The position numbers were made by a program, and so were the translations under genes. Positions 53,501 through 61,618 of a stretch of 64,000 bases of DNA are shown piece after piece. This stretch comes from Actinernus sp. WN-2022 (taxonomy: Eukaryota; Cnidaria; Anthozoa; Actiniaria; Actinernidae), in assembly GCA_030867875.1 (NCBI GenBank), contig JAOWCC010000577.1:151954344-152018343 (forward strand). Direction: 5' to 3'. Every line of letters begins with the position of its first letter. Positions within the stretch are counted from its first letter, which is position 1. Under the pieces are notes generated by a model. It was not told the origin of the DNA, ran no database searches, and saw only the letters and a list, made by a program, of their open reading frames with translations.

Positions 53501-55890
53501 CAGGTATAATTAATGTGTAATATAGACAATGAATGTTTTCTATCAACAAGGCAAAAGCAAGCTTTCAAATTGGAGAAACCACCTTGTTTAATCATTGTGA
53601 TTTTTTTATTTTGCCGTGACAGTCTGGTTTTATTGCACGCACGAAAATATTGCAGCACTCGTACAAATCGGTACGGTCTCGCCAGGCCATGCGGTCAGTT
53701 CAGCTCTCACGCTTGTGCCTCGAAGGAAAGTCTCTTTCTCCTGCGTTTTAAGAACATCTCCTCGTTCAAATCAGGTTTACGTATTTCATTTGGGCGTCGA
53801 TCGATATGAATAGAATGTCCATCAGGACTGGGCATGTTCCCATATCGTACGTCGCACATTGCAAAAAGAAGCAATGATCGCTCTCCAGCAAAACGGAAAC
53901 ATAATATTAGGAGCAGTTAGCCCAGCTTTTCAATGCCGGGAACAGCATGGAAAAACAATTCCCAGGCTTGAGCATGCAGTCTGTACTTACCTTGTCGAGG
54001 TTGTGAGGAAGGTCATGGCGAAAAATATCGTATCGTACATCATGGCCGCCGCGCATGCGTAGAATGCATTACAAGTCGTTCCAAAATTAGTGAAAACAGT
54101 GAAGACAAGGCTTACCTTTTCGCAATTTTCCAATTTGCTGCTTTAATATTTATATTTCTAGAGGTCCAAGTTTTAAATTCAGTTAACATGCCTGCTCCTG
54201 CCCTCTACTATGATTGCTAACAAGTTGTGGATGATTAGACCGGTTCCCGATGCTCTGCAAAAAAACGACCCAAATTAGCTAGAGCCGCCATACATCTTCT
54301 GTTAAATACTGTAAAGGCCAGTCAGAAAGCTCAATCACAAAGACTTCCGAGTAGTTCATGTTTGAGGTCCACAAGTTTGAATCTGTTCTGCAGATACCAA
54401 AGTAGAGTTAACGCCAGAAAAACGAGTTGAAATACTTGCTTTGGTGGTTCCAAACGTCCTGTAAATAACTGCATTTTAACGCCAAAACTCTCCTTCCCAA
54501 ACGTACAAAGTTTAAAGGGACAGACCCGACTCGTTCAGCTGTTACATTTCCCTTCGCGCAGGACGTTGAAAACAGCAGCTCGTCCGCCATTTTGACTGTC
54601 TATGTCCATGTAACCTCTCCTCATTCTATTAACACTCATCAACGGCTTTCTTTTTTTTAATAGATTTTCACGTACGCGCCCGCAATGACAACCGCTGACT
54701 GTACGAAATTGTTCGCCATGTTAAGATTCTTTTCTCCAACGTGGAACACAATAAGTTGAATTATAATAGAGGCTTTTCATTGATTGAGTCGTAATCCTAT
54801 TGGACTTCACTGATAAAGAATCCATTGTTTTAGTGTAGGCTATTGTTTGGGTAACCAATAACATTTCAGGTTGCAACATCTGCCCCGATTTTTGACTACA
54901 GTTAATTTTTTAAGTGCACTCATGTTTGCAACCTTTACATTTTGCTGGTTTGTTAATGACAACATTGCTTTGGATTTTAGAACTTGGGATTCAGTGGTAA
55001 TTACACGACAACGCCTACCATGTTAGTAACTGCTGTCCACAGCACAGTCCTCGGCAAACTCATCCCAGAGTACAACAGTATCTCCGTCTGGATAGAGGTA
55101 ACTCTTAAATTAAGTTCACTATCATAACAATCAGCAAGATCCTCCATAATGGGTTACTTTCTGATCGGGGAAATCTGAGTGAAAACATTTGCGTGATACG
55201 ATCGGAGTGATTCGGAAATCCATGCATAAATTTTCCCACGAAGCATGAATCCCATTGCTCTTTACGCAAGCTATACCCATTACGAAATGCCTAAACATAC
55301 TAGCCTAAGGAGTTGCACATGTTCATCTTCTCGAAGGGTTAATTAAAATTTGATAGGTAAAAATATCGAAAACGATATTTAGTTGTAGATAAAAACGTGC
55401 TTTATATCAAATGTGTAGTTGCTTGCACTTCCGTTGGTCGACTTTTCTTATGTTTAGTATGTTCTGTTTTCAGTTCATCACTGTCAATAATTTCCGTGTC
55501 TGCATAAAAGAACTCCACACCCCCAATGGCTATGACCCAGTCGTCGTATCAGCACTTGCACTTGGTATGTCCTACAATCCAATGGTTAATTAACATTGCA
55601 ACTGCATGTATTGTTCCTTAACGACTTCGTTTTCATTTGCTGGAACCACTTACGTCTTAATCAAAATAAGTTTAAAGCAGCATATTTATTCTGCTTAAGC
55701 TTTTACGAAGTGACTGGTTCTACCAATTCGTAGTCATTATACATCATTCTGCAATTATAGCGCTAAATAGAACTAATTACTTTTTCTATTATTTAATTAG
55801 TGCTATTTGCTAAATGTTTCACGGATATGTTCTAAAATTAAATTGATAGATCTGAACGAATACTTGTTCTCTTATGTTTCAGGATCCTAA
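43589..55890 (+). CDS. Secreted protein with six H-type-lectin-like modules and a central follistatin/Kazal module
   Basis: Thirteen coding exons join in frame into about 667 residues. Residues 1-17 are a signal peptide (MKFLYSALLLLFLVSQ). H-type-lectin-like modules lie at about 37-107, 124-198 and 224-305. A follistatin/Kazal module lies at 306-378 with ten cysteines. Three more lectin-like modules lie at about 390-475, 495-567 and 590-667. Each module repeats a pattern of V-x-V strands, A-x-x-W-(A/V/I)-E, G/N-F-x-x-C and a closing W-x-A or Y-x-A strand. H-type lectin folds bind sugars, often GalNAc, as trimers. No membrane segment follows, so the protein is secreted. The ATG at 43589 has A at -3 and starts the signal peptide directly. 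An in-frame ATG at 43559 is a weaker alternative. Sugar binding is inferred from the family only. Confidence 0.85.
44956..45759. mobile_element. pogo/Tigger-like non-autonomous element in intron 2
   Basis: CAGTCAACTCTCTC at the left and GAGAGAGTTGACT at the right, each next to TA, bound 804 bases. GTAAGCGACCAC words recur near both ends. TA target and CAGT-type start fit pogo-like elements. Confidence 0.75.
45808..46169 (+). CDS. H-type-lectin-like module 1 exon
   Basis: The frame enters in phase 1 and leaves in phase 0 at GTAGGG. It carries SVRVQLALHM, YEAAVSWVEQV, GGFTACV and VSLQWLAYRN, in the order of an H-type lectin domain, then the first strand of module 2. This exon has the same place and phases as 51401-51777 in the second half of the gene. 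Confidence 0.85.
46651..46814. mobile_element. 164-base palindromic element in intron 3
   Basis: ATCGTTACAG...GGACAC and CAAACAAACATGGCGAATAT are inverted at 46760-46814, with a short loop. Confidence 0.75.
47124..47288 (+). CDS. H-type-lectin-like module 2, first exon
   Basis: A phase 0 exon of 55 codons between ATCCACAG and GTAAGT. It reads YVFVTSLHGV, DAASVWAEDV, YGFKICLREL. It is clearly similar to exon 51920-52087 (YALVTSEHM, DAATIWIEN, IKVCLREL). Confidence 0.85.
47536..47568. repeat. (TA)n microsatellite
   Basis: About seventeen TA units in intron 4 of the H-lectin gene. Confidence 0.9.
48162..48275 (+). CDS. H-lectin linker exon, end of module 2 and start of module 3
   Basis: A phase 0 exon of 38 codons between CTTGTAG and GTATGG. 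It begins DWLALE and ends HYSFCK. It corresponds to 53393-53503, which begins NWIAYD and ends FAYCQ. Confidence 0.8.
48303..48534. mobile_element. hAT-like short element (CAGGCGCGGATCCAG)
   Basis: Perfect 15-base inverted ends, 232 bases apart. CAGGxGCGGATCCAG is a common hAT terminus in animals. A clear 8-base target duplication was not seen. Confidence 0.85.
49053..49187. mobile_element. Foldback element in intron 5
   Basis: AAAGTCC, GGACTGGACGGG and ATTTCAAGTCC are inverted within 135 bases. Further GGACTTGAAAT and CCAGTTACTGG words to 49600 may belong to a longer unit. Confidence 0.65.
49924..50049 (+). CDS. H-type-lectin-like module 3, first exon
   Basis: A phase 0 exon of 42 codons between TGTTTTAG and GTAGGT. 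It reads VNFTNPFYSKPVMITTARH and ends TEWIE. It corresponds to 54981-55097, which ends SVWIE. Confidence 0.8.
50316..50412 (+). CDS. H-type-lectin-like module 3, second exon
   Basis: Between TCTACAG and GTAAGT, leaving in phase 1. It reads DVTLNDFRVCMKDIQP and closes with VTISYMAIG. It corresponds to 55474-55564 (VNNFRVCIKEL, VSALALG). Confidence 0.8.
50544..50762 (+). CDS. Follistatin/Kazal module exon
   Basis: A symmetrical exon, phase 1 at both ends, of about 73 codons. Ten cysteines are spaced as a follistatin-type EGF-like half (C-x4-C-x5-C-x8-C-x-C), then a Kazal half with LCGSDGKTYKNLC. The family includes serine-protease inhibitors and matrix proteins such as agrin. A symmetrical phase 1-1 module is typical for exon shuffling and sits exactly between the two lectin cassettes. 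Confidence 0.88.
51401..51777 (+). CDS. H-type-lectin-like module 4 exon
   Basis: Acceptor CTTCCTGTAG, donor GTGAGT, phase 1 in and 0 out. It reads AVHVQASVNYY, HDAAVTWAEQIN, DNFTLCALK and FVDYIAYQG, then the first strand of the next module (CQEISLPL). It is the counterpart of 45808-46169. Confidence 0.85.
51920..52087 (+). CDS. H-type-lectin-like module 5, first exon
   Basis: A phase 0 exon of 56 codons between TTTGCTAG and GTGAGC. It reads FFSTPYALVTSEHM, KHDAATIWIEN and SIKVCLRELQNFDG. The LRELxxFDG block is shared with exon 47124-47288, good evidence that the two halves are duplicates. Confidence 0.85.
52212..52541. mobile_element. Inverted-repeat element in intron 10
   Basis: CTACAATCCGACGCAAAAC pairs with the inverse near 52498-52524, with weaker pairing outward to GTGTTCAC. 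Confidence 0.65.
53082..53319. mobile_element. Inverted-repeat element in intron 10
   Basis: GAGGCCAGTAGGTCCTCTGG is inverted at 53300-53319 with one or two mismatches, 238 bases apart. It ends 73 bases before the next exon. Confidence 0.75.
53393..53503 (+). CDS. H-lectin linker exon, end of module 5 and start of module 6
   Basis: A phase 0 exon of 37 codons between CTCGTAG and GTATAA. It reads NWIAYDTLPVN and ends NFAYCQ. Confidence 0.78.
53504..54980. other. Intron 11 of the H-lectin gene
   Basis: Short frames on both strands; no exon or known element could be assigned. Confidence 0.5.
54981..55097 (+). CDS. H-type-lectin-like module 6, first exon
   Basis: A phase 0 exon of 39 codons between GATTTTAG and GTAACT. 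It reads NLGFSGNYTTTPTMLVTAVH and ends SVWIE. Confidence 0.78.
55474..55564 (+). CDS. H-type-lectin-like module 6, second exon
   Basis: Between GTTTTCAG and GTATGT, leaving in phase 1. It reads FITVNNFRVCIKELH and ends VVVSALALG. Confidence 0.78.
55883..55890 (+). CDS. Terminal mini-exon with stop
   Basis: After TATGTTTCAG the frame completes Gly, adds Ser and stops (TAA at 55888-55890). This small last coding exon is analogous in place to the join at which the first half runs into the follistatin/Kazal exon. Confidence 0.65.
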
Positions 55891-55972
55891 AGTAGATTGA
55901 CAACTAAAGGCAAAGGTTTTACCTACAGATGAATTAAGAAGATATTATATTTATCTATCAAATACTTGTACT

Positions 55973-55991
55973 AATAAATTATTGCAATAAA
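55973..55991 (+). terminator. Polyadenylation signals of the H-lectin gene
   Basis: Two AATAAA hexamers (55973-55978 and 55986-55991) lie 83-100 bases after the stop codon. They fit the end of this transcript well. Confidence 0.7.
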
Positions 55992-56057
55992 ACTATTAGC
56001 GTCCCATTCGTTGTTTTTGTGTCGAGTCTTCGAAGAATATATACATATACTAACTTC

Positions 56058-56195
56058 TTATTAACCGAGAGCGAGGTCTTTACGGGAACTATCAGACCGA
56101 GGTCTTGACAGTACGGACTGAGCAATAGCGAGGTTCGTACATAAAAGACCGAGGTTTGATATTTCCCGTAAAGACCGAGCGGACGAGATTAATAA
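56058..56195. mobile_element. Short inverted-repeat element after the H-lectin gene
   Basis: TTATTAACCGAGAGCG and GGTCTTTACGGGA are inverted at 56162-56195. The interior repeats GACCGAGGT. Confidence 0.65.
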
Positions 56196-57324
56196 CTAAA
56201 AGATGTTTATTATATGGCACTTCCTTAGTTGGAAAACATAAATATAAAACCGGAAGTTTAAATTTTACATCCGGTTGGCGCGTGTGCGTCCTAGAGATTG
56301 TACTTTTCGCGCCCTTTTGAGTTTTGTTTGAACACAGTCGTGGAAGGTCAAATCAACGTTATTTTGAAAAATTTATCCGTATGAACTATGATTAGAACTA
56401 AATTTACTATTTCTGAGGCAACACTGTTTTTATTGTTAACGAATTGAGACGGAATACGTTGTTCTAAAGAAAATGGGCGAAAGGACGAAAAGATCGACGC
56501 CACCTGTTTTGCGAACCTTGAACAATTTGTACCTGGCTTCGTGGCTATCACTGGAAAATCTGTAAGTGGCATCCTGAGCCAATATTAGCGGCCAGCAAAT
56601 CTCGCTTGGCTGTTTTCCTCAGAAGTACTAGGAAAGGCACTGCCGGTGGACTACTCGAGGGACCGAAGTTCGAGCTTGTCAGTTTGTGTACAAGATATTT
56701 TCACTTTGCAGCAAATAATGGACGTGACTTTTCGAAGCCCTTATTCCAAAAGATATTGACTAAATAGCCTTGAGGAATTTTCATCAGGAATCTTTTGGAT
56801 ACTATTTGAAAACATGAAAGCCGGTGTTCCAGGCTCATAAAGTCTTACTTCGCCGCTAATTTTGGGAATGTCTGATGAAGAAGTTGGATAAGTAATAGGT
56901 GGTCGAAGTCGGCTGGAGGTAAGGTTACCAATATTACGTTCTCCTTGTTTATCGACTCCAGGAACCGACAGAAGGGTTTTATGTCACTAGCTATTTTATT
57001 TACGAACCTCTATTCCATACTGGCTGTTTGGAACCTCCACCGGCCTTTGCCGTTGGCCATGTTGTTTTTGTTCATTATAACGTTGCTTTCTATTTCAGTA
57101 GGGTAATAAATTTGACTTTCGGAATATTGTTCCTTGCTCATTTTGCACTTTCTCTCCGTTTTTCTCTAAAATTATGACAGTTCAGCTGTTTTTAGGGCTA
57201 TCAAAGTTTGCCGGTCATTGACATATCTCTTAATGGCCGTGGGCATTATGGGGAAATCTCTACCGCTAAACAGCCAATCGGAACGCGCGCTTTTACCGGA
57301 AGTAGCTCTTGCCATATAATACAT
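56196..57324. other. No recognised gene
   Basis: A frame starting at 56472 (MGERTKRSTPPVLRTL) is short and without support. TATTATATGGCA words at both ends of this stretch may mark an old element. Confidence 0.4.
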
Positions 57325-57429
57325 GTACATCTACACACGTTGCAAGTACATCTACACACGTTGCAAGTACATCTACACACGTTGCAAGTACATCTACACA
57401 CGTTGCAAGTACATCTACACACGTTGCAA
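57325..57429. repeat. 21-base minisatellite, five copies
   Basis: Five perfect copies of a unit GTACATCTACACACGTTGCA plus one base. The unit length is a multiple of three, which creates false repetitive ORFs on both strands. Confidence 0.95.
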
Positions 57430-57959
57430 GTACACTATTAATCAATGATAGCCGGCGAACAGTCTCGTGGCAATAGAGTGAGGGAGAAGAGCCTGCATGG
57501 ACGTTGTACAAATGTGAATTACGCCGGCCCCTACATCCATCATTAGGCTTAGCTATATGGACAAATCTGTAATATGGAAATCGTACGTTGTACGGCTGAT
57601 CTCTTCAAGTTGTTTATTGTGGAAATGATGGGGTTAGCCATCTTCCTTAAAGTGCCTCTGAAGTGACAAAATTAACCCTTATTTTATTTTATCAACTTTT
57701 AATCTTCCCTTAGTCATTTTGTGGAATTAAAAATACATTTGGAGAGCACGGACATTATGTTACTCCTTGTCGAAGTTATTTATTTATTCTTAGTTTTTTA
57801 TTTAATACATTTTTTTTCCTTTACAATAATAAATTGGAATTAATAGTAAATTACATAACCCAATAATAACAACAATAACTACAAAAAATACAAAACACAT
57901 TACACGGATAACTAATTTATGAAGGAAAAAGTACAGTTCACTTTGATTTTTTCATTAAC

Positions 57960-58340
57960 TTTTACACCTTATACTAAACTAAGTGGTAAAATTAAACTGT
58001 TCCATTTATCCAAGTGCTTCTTAAGTAAAGCTATCTCCATTGCAATAATAAGTTCTGTTTTGTAAACTAACTTAATTTTACTTATAAATGGTTTTAAGGA
58101 GGGTTTTTGTTTCTTACATTTACAATAGTATAAATATCGCTTCCCTATCATTACAATATGATTAATAACTAAAAAAATCTTCTAACTCAACACCCCAAAA
58201 TAAACTTCTAAAGTAAGAGCATCCAGCTTGTCAAAATCATGCGAGAATTTTTATACCGTTTAGTGTTTTGAACATCTAATATTCGTCTTCGTAAATAATA
58301 CAAAATACGGTGCGTTTTTGTCTAATTCTCATTCTAAATA
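57960..58340 (-). pseudogene. LINE ORF2 C-terminal fragment
   Basis: The minus strand reads NHIVMIGKRYLYYCKCKKQK, then PSLKPFISKIKLVYKTELII and KKHLDKWNSLI. This NH..L.GKxYIY.C+.KxxxPSxxxF...K...ExxxA pattern is the usual C-terminal end of L1-like/Tx1-like LINE polyproteins. The segment before it is broken. AT-rich sequence to 57780 would be its 3' tail. Confidence 0.5.
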
Positions 58341-58800
58341 TGTCTTACTTGAGGGTAGCCTGGGAAACCAGCCGACTCTTATCGCTCCCCACTCGCGAAA
58401 GAGACGTCTGGGAAGTGAGGCAGAAAATGCCATACTGATGACGTAGCTGATAGCCATTTCACGATGCATAAATTAGTTGCAATTCTCAGAAGCCGAATGC
58501 GAACAACAGAGTTCTTTTCAAGTAATATAACTACCGAGGCTGCTCGTTTGCTTGGCAGTGGATCACCGTCATGAACAACCATGAAATTCAAGTAGTCAAC
58601 AGTTTCGATAAACGTACAATAAATAAGAAGAAATACCCAATCTGTTTAACGACATTTGCTTTCGCTACATCGGGCTTTACTTTGACATGGCCGCGCTTCG
58701 TAGTACCAGTATTGTTTCTCCTCAACTTGCTCGGCTGGGAATTTTGTTATAATGGTTAGACTTTTGAACGACTATTCCTGATTTTGATATACTTTTCAAT

Positions 58801-59265
58801 GGCTGTTATTGCGGCTGAGCCAAATACCATGAAAGGGTCAGCGGTTTCACCCATCTTATCGGGTCATCGACTAGTTTGAGGCTGTTTCAGCTGTGAGCTT
58901 TTTCCATGAAATATCCACGTTTTACTCTGCTTTATCATTCGATGCACTAGTAGCGACTGTAAGACGCTGAGTGGCCTGAGGATGGACTAACCGATTTGAT
59001 AAGGCTGAATGCGAAGAGGAGTTGGCGTGTGAGTTGTTGACTTTACGGACCCAAGAAGCTTCTGAAGACTAAACTTGTAAAACCATTCCGTCAAATCACT
59101 CCAGTAGCCAAGGACGGACACCACTTAACATTTATTCTTGATTTTCTTTAGAAATAATCGTTTGGGGCATCATTTTCTTGGTGATCTCCGTTCAACATGA
59201 CTCCATCTCTGTCGTTTTCAGGAGGGCTGAAACCGCTGTCCATTTGGCTCAGCCGTAATAACAGC
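58801..59265. mobile_element. Inverted-repeat element (GCTGTTATTGCGGCTGAGCC)
   Basis: GCTGTTATTGCGGCTGAGCC is inverted near 59240-59265. About 465 bases, non-coding. Confidence 0.65.
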
Positions 59266-59745
59266 TATTCCTTTCTCTCCATAGTCAGATCACTTCTCCG
59301 GGCCGATCCAGAGCGGAACGCAACACAACACAGGCACAGTGAAAGAAAGTGACATCAATTAAAATCTGATCTGATTAGATCGGCCAGCTACTGGAGAAAG
59401 TGTTGAGGAGGCGGGGCTAGACATATGGGGGCGTGAAACGTGGTTTTCTTTCAATCGGCTTTTTCTCGGCAAACTTTAAGCTACAGTAAGAACTTTAAAA
59501 AGCTAAAGGCGAACACGAATTCATCAGAATCCTCTAAAATTTGGCATTCTAGTAGATTAATATTCTGGTAACCAAAGTGTGTCTGAAAATTGTAAAATTT
59601 ATTATTTATCGTTTTACAACCTTTTACGCAAGTCCATTCAACTTCTAATGAAGTGTGTTTACCTGAAAATAGTAAAAATTCCACAACTCTACAAGTATTT
59701 GGAATATTGACAAACGCAGACACTTTTGTTGATGCGATACGTACT

Positions 59746-59816
59746 GTTTAATAAACGAGCATCAGTGTTTTATCAGTTTTAGACCTGATAAAACACGTGC
59801 TGCGAGTTTATTAAAC
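59746..59816. mobile_element. 71-base hairpin
   Basis: GTTTAATAAACGAGCA and TGTTTTATCAG are inverted around a loop of 8 bases. Confidence 0.7.
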
Positions 59817-60371
59817 GGCTTCAAAAACTTATAATGGTTACTTAATGAACGATTGAACCTTTGTATTCACAACGCCATGCAAAATATTCGAGTAATCACT
59901 GCCTGCGTTTACGAATATCTCAAGGGAATTACATGAAGAAATTACCATACTGTGTTGTTTGAAGCGGCGTTTCGCAATTGTTCGGCAAAGAACAAGCTTG
60001 GGCAAGAACTGAGCTGCACTTGAAGGATTTGGTGTCGTGGTTTACATCGATAAAGTTCAAGACCTGGAAAGCGATGTGACTGACATGACGGCAGACTCTA
60101 AATTTTTGACTCTGGCACAAAATATGAAGATGATGTTTGTCAGTTTAATGCACGTTTTTATTATTTTACGGCTGTGAGTTTGGTTTAATAATTGGAACTA
60201 AACAGTGGCTCGGTAAACAAGTAATGGTAGTTGGATAACTTCATTTTAAAACTATTATCTGTGTATCTCGGTAGTCTGCTGATATTAGTAAATTTAGTGC
60301 AATTTTTTTTATCTAGGTACCTTATGTTCCGTGTACTTTTTGCTATCTTTTGGTCTTTATCAGTGAATTCT

Positions 60372-60443
60372 TAATTAGGATGAAACTTTATATAAAATTT
60401 CATGTTCATTAGTATTCTTTATGTAAAACGTTCATCCTAATTA
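60372..60443. mobile_element. Small palindrome
   Basis: TAATTAGGATGAA and its exact inverse 72 bases apart. Confidence 0.5.
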
Positions 60444-60653
60444 GCAATTCAATGAGAAAGCTGAAACATCAATAGAAATTCCAAGAGTTGCAAGGTGCTT
60501 AACCATTGCCTCAATTATTAACCCCGTTTCCCCCTTGGACAGAATTCAAATCCCTCCGCGGGCTTTTTAGAATGACGAGATTTTATCAGGTATAAAGGAG
60601 CATGCACGTGACTGATTTGCTTCATCTGATTGGACAAAATGCTCATTAATTAT

Positions 60654-60789
60654 GCATGAGTTTTTGAAGAACTATTTCAAACACGATTTGAAGTCTTTTA
60701 TCAGGGGTTCCAAATATTGAGAAAACTCTCAATATTTGGAATCCCCTGATGAAAGACGAACAATGAGTGTTTGAAATGTCTTCTCATGC
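60654..60789. mobile_element. 136-base foldback element
   Basis: The centre GGGGTTCCAAATATTGAGA pairs perfectly with its inverse (about 60705-60753). Pairing continues outward to GCATGAG at both ends with mismatches. Confidence 0.8.
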
Positions 60790-60929
60790 GAATGCTAAAC
60801 CGAAAATTTACATACGCTTCTTTTCAAACTTCATTAGCAATTATTTTTTACTGTTTGACTGTTGTATATAATTATTCAATAGATGGCTTATTATTCTTTT
60901 TTGATGGCAGTGATTTCAACTAGCGTACC

Positions 60930-61005
60930 AGTAGTGTAGTGGTCAAGAGCCGGTTAGCACAAGCAGTTGGAAGGGTCAAGGTTCGAACTCCAGTGGAGGC
61001 ACACT
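60930..61005 (+). repeat. tRNA-like promoter sequence (SINE head or tRNA relic)
   Basis: TAGTGTAGTGGTCAAGAG resembles an A box, and GGTTCGAACTCC about 40 bases later is a perfect B box. The stems do not pair well enough for a functional tRNA. A tRNA-derived SINE head or a degenerate tRNA is likely. Confidence 0.4.
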
Positions 61006-61318
61006 TTCTTTCTATGTCGTTCTTTACTTCTTCACTCCTTATTTGTAGTTTATCAGTATGTAATTGGTTCATGAATATGATGGTTAAGAAATATTGATCA
61101 CTAGGGTTGGAAATCTGATCAAACACTAGTACGTTTGGAACTGGTGTTTCATTGGATGTCAAGATGAACACGCAAAAGTGTCAATTGGCCGCCGTAATGT
61201 TACTTTGTTTCTCTCTCCGCCTTCTTTGCTGTTCTTCTCATTTTCTTCTAATCTGTTGAGGCAGCGAGGGCAGGAGACGTCGCGTCTGTTGTTCTGTCTC
61301 GTGACCACGAGTGACCAC

Positions 61319-61469
61319 TGTAGTGTTATGTTAATACGTATGATGTAATGTATGACCCGCGGGATTCGGGAGATCCCGAGAACATGTGCGCGTGTGAGAA
61401 TAAACATACTTGACTTGGGTCTAAGAGAGAATGGTCGAGTCGTTGATCTAGCTAGTCAATACCACAACA
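61319..61469 (+). repeat. Probable 5' LTR of a Ty3/gypsy-type element
   Basis: The stretch starts TGTAGTG and ends CACAACA, and is followed at once by TGGTGTCAGAAT, a typical primer-binding site that pairs with a tRNA 3' end. An AATAAA-type signal lies at about 61400. The right border is well supported. The left border is inferred, because the 3' LTR lies outside the window. Confidence 0.5.
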
Positions 61470-61487
61470 TGGTGTCAGAATAATAAA
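61470..61487 (+). promoter_or_regulatory. Primer-binding site of the LTR element
   Basis: TGGTGTCAGAAT directly after the LTR end has the TGG start and the form common to tRNA-primed Ty3/gypsy elements of invertebrates. Confidence 0.5.
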
Positions 61488-61618
61488 GTTCCTACGACTC
61501 ATTGTGGCCGCTGTAACGCCTTGGAAGTTGTGAAAGTCGAAATTGAAGGGAAATTTAGTCAAAATCTTTACAAATTCGTCGATTCAGAGGTTGCTCGAAC
61601 CGACACTAGCGAAATGAA

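Larger units (their letters stand above)
59266..61318. other. Intergenic, hairpins only
   Basis: Apart from the small palindromes and the tRNA-like sequence nothing was recognised before the LTR element. Confidence 0.5.

Noticed and set aside
56472..56570. Small ORF starting MGERTKRSTPPVLRTL
   Set aside because: Only about 30 codons, no similar sequence recognised and no splice partner found.
57208..57511. Repetitive ORFs on both strands
   Set aside because: They are caused by a 21-base minisatellite whose unit length is a multiple of three.
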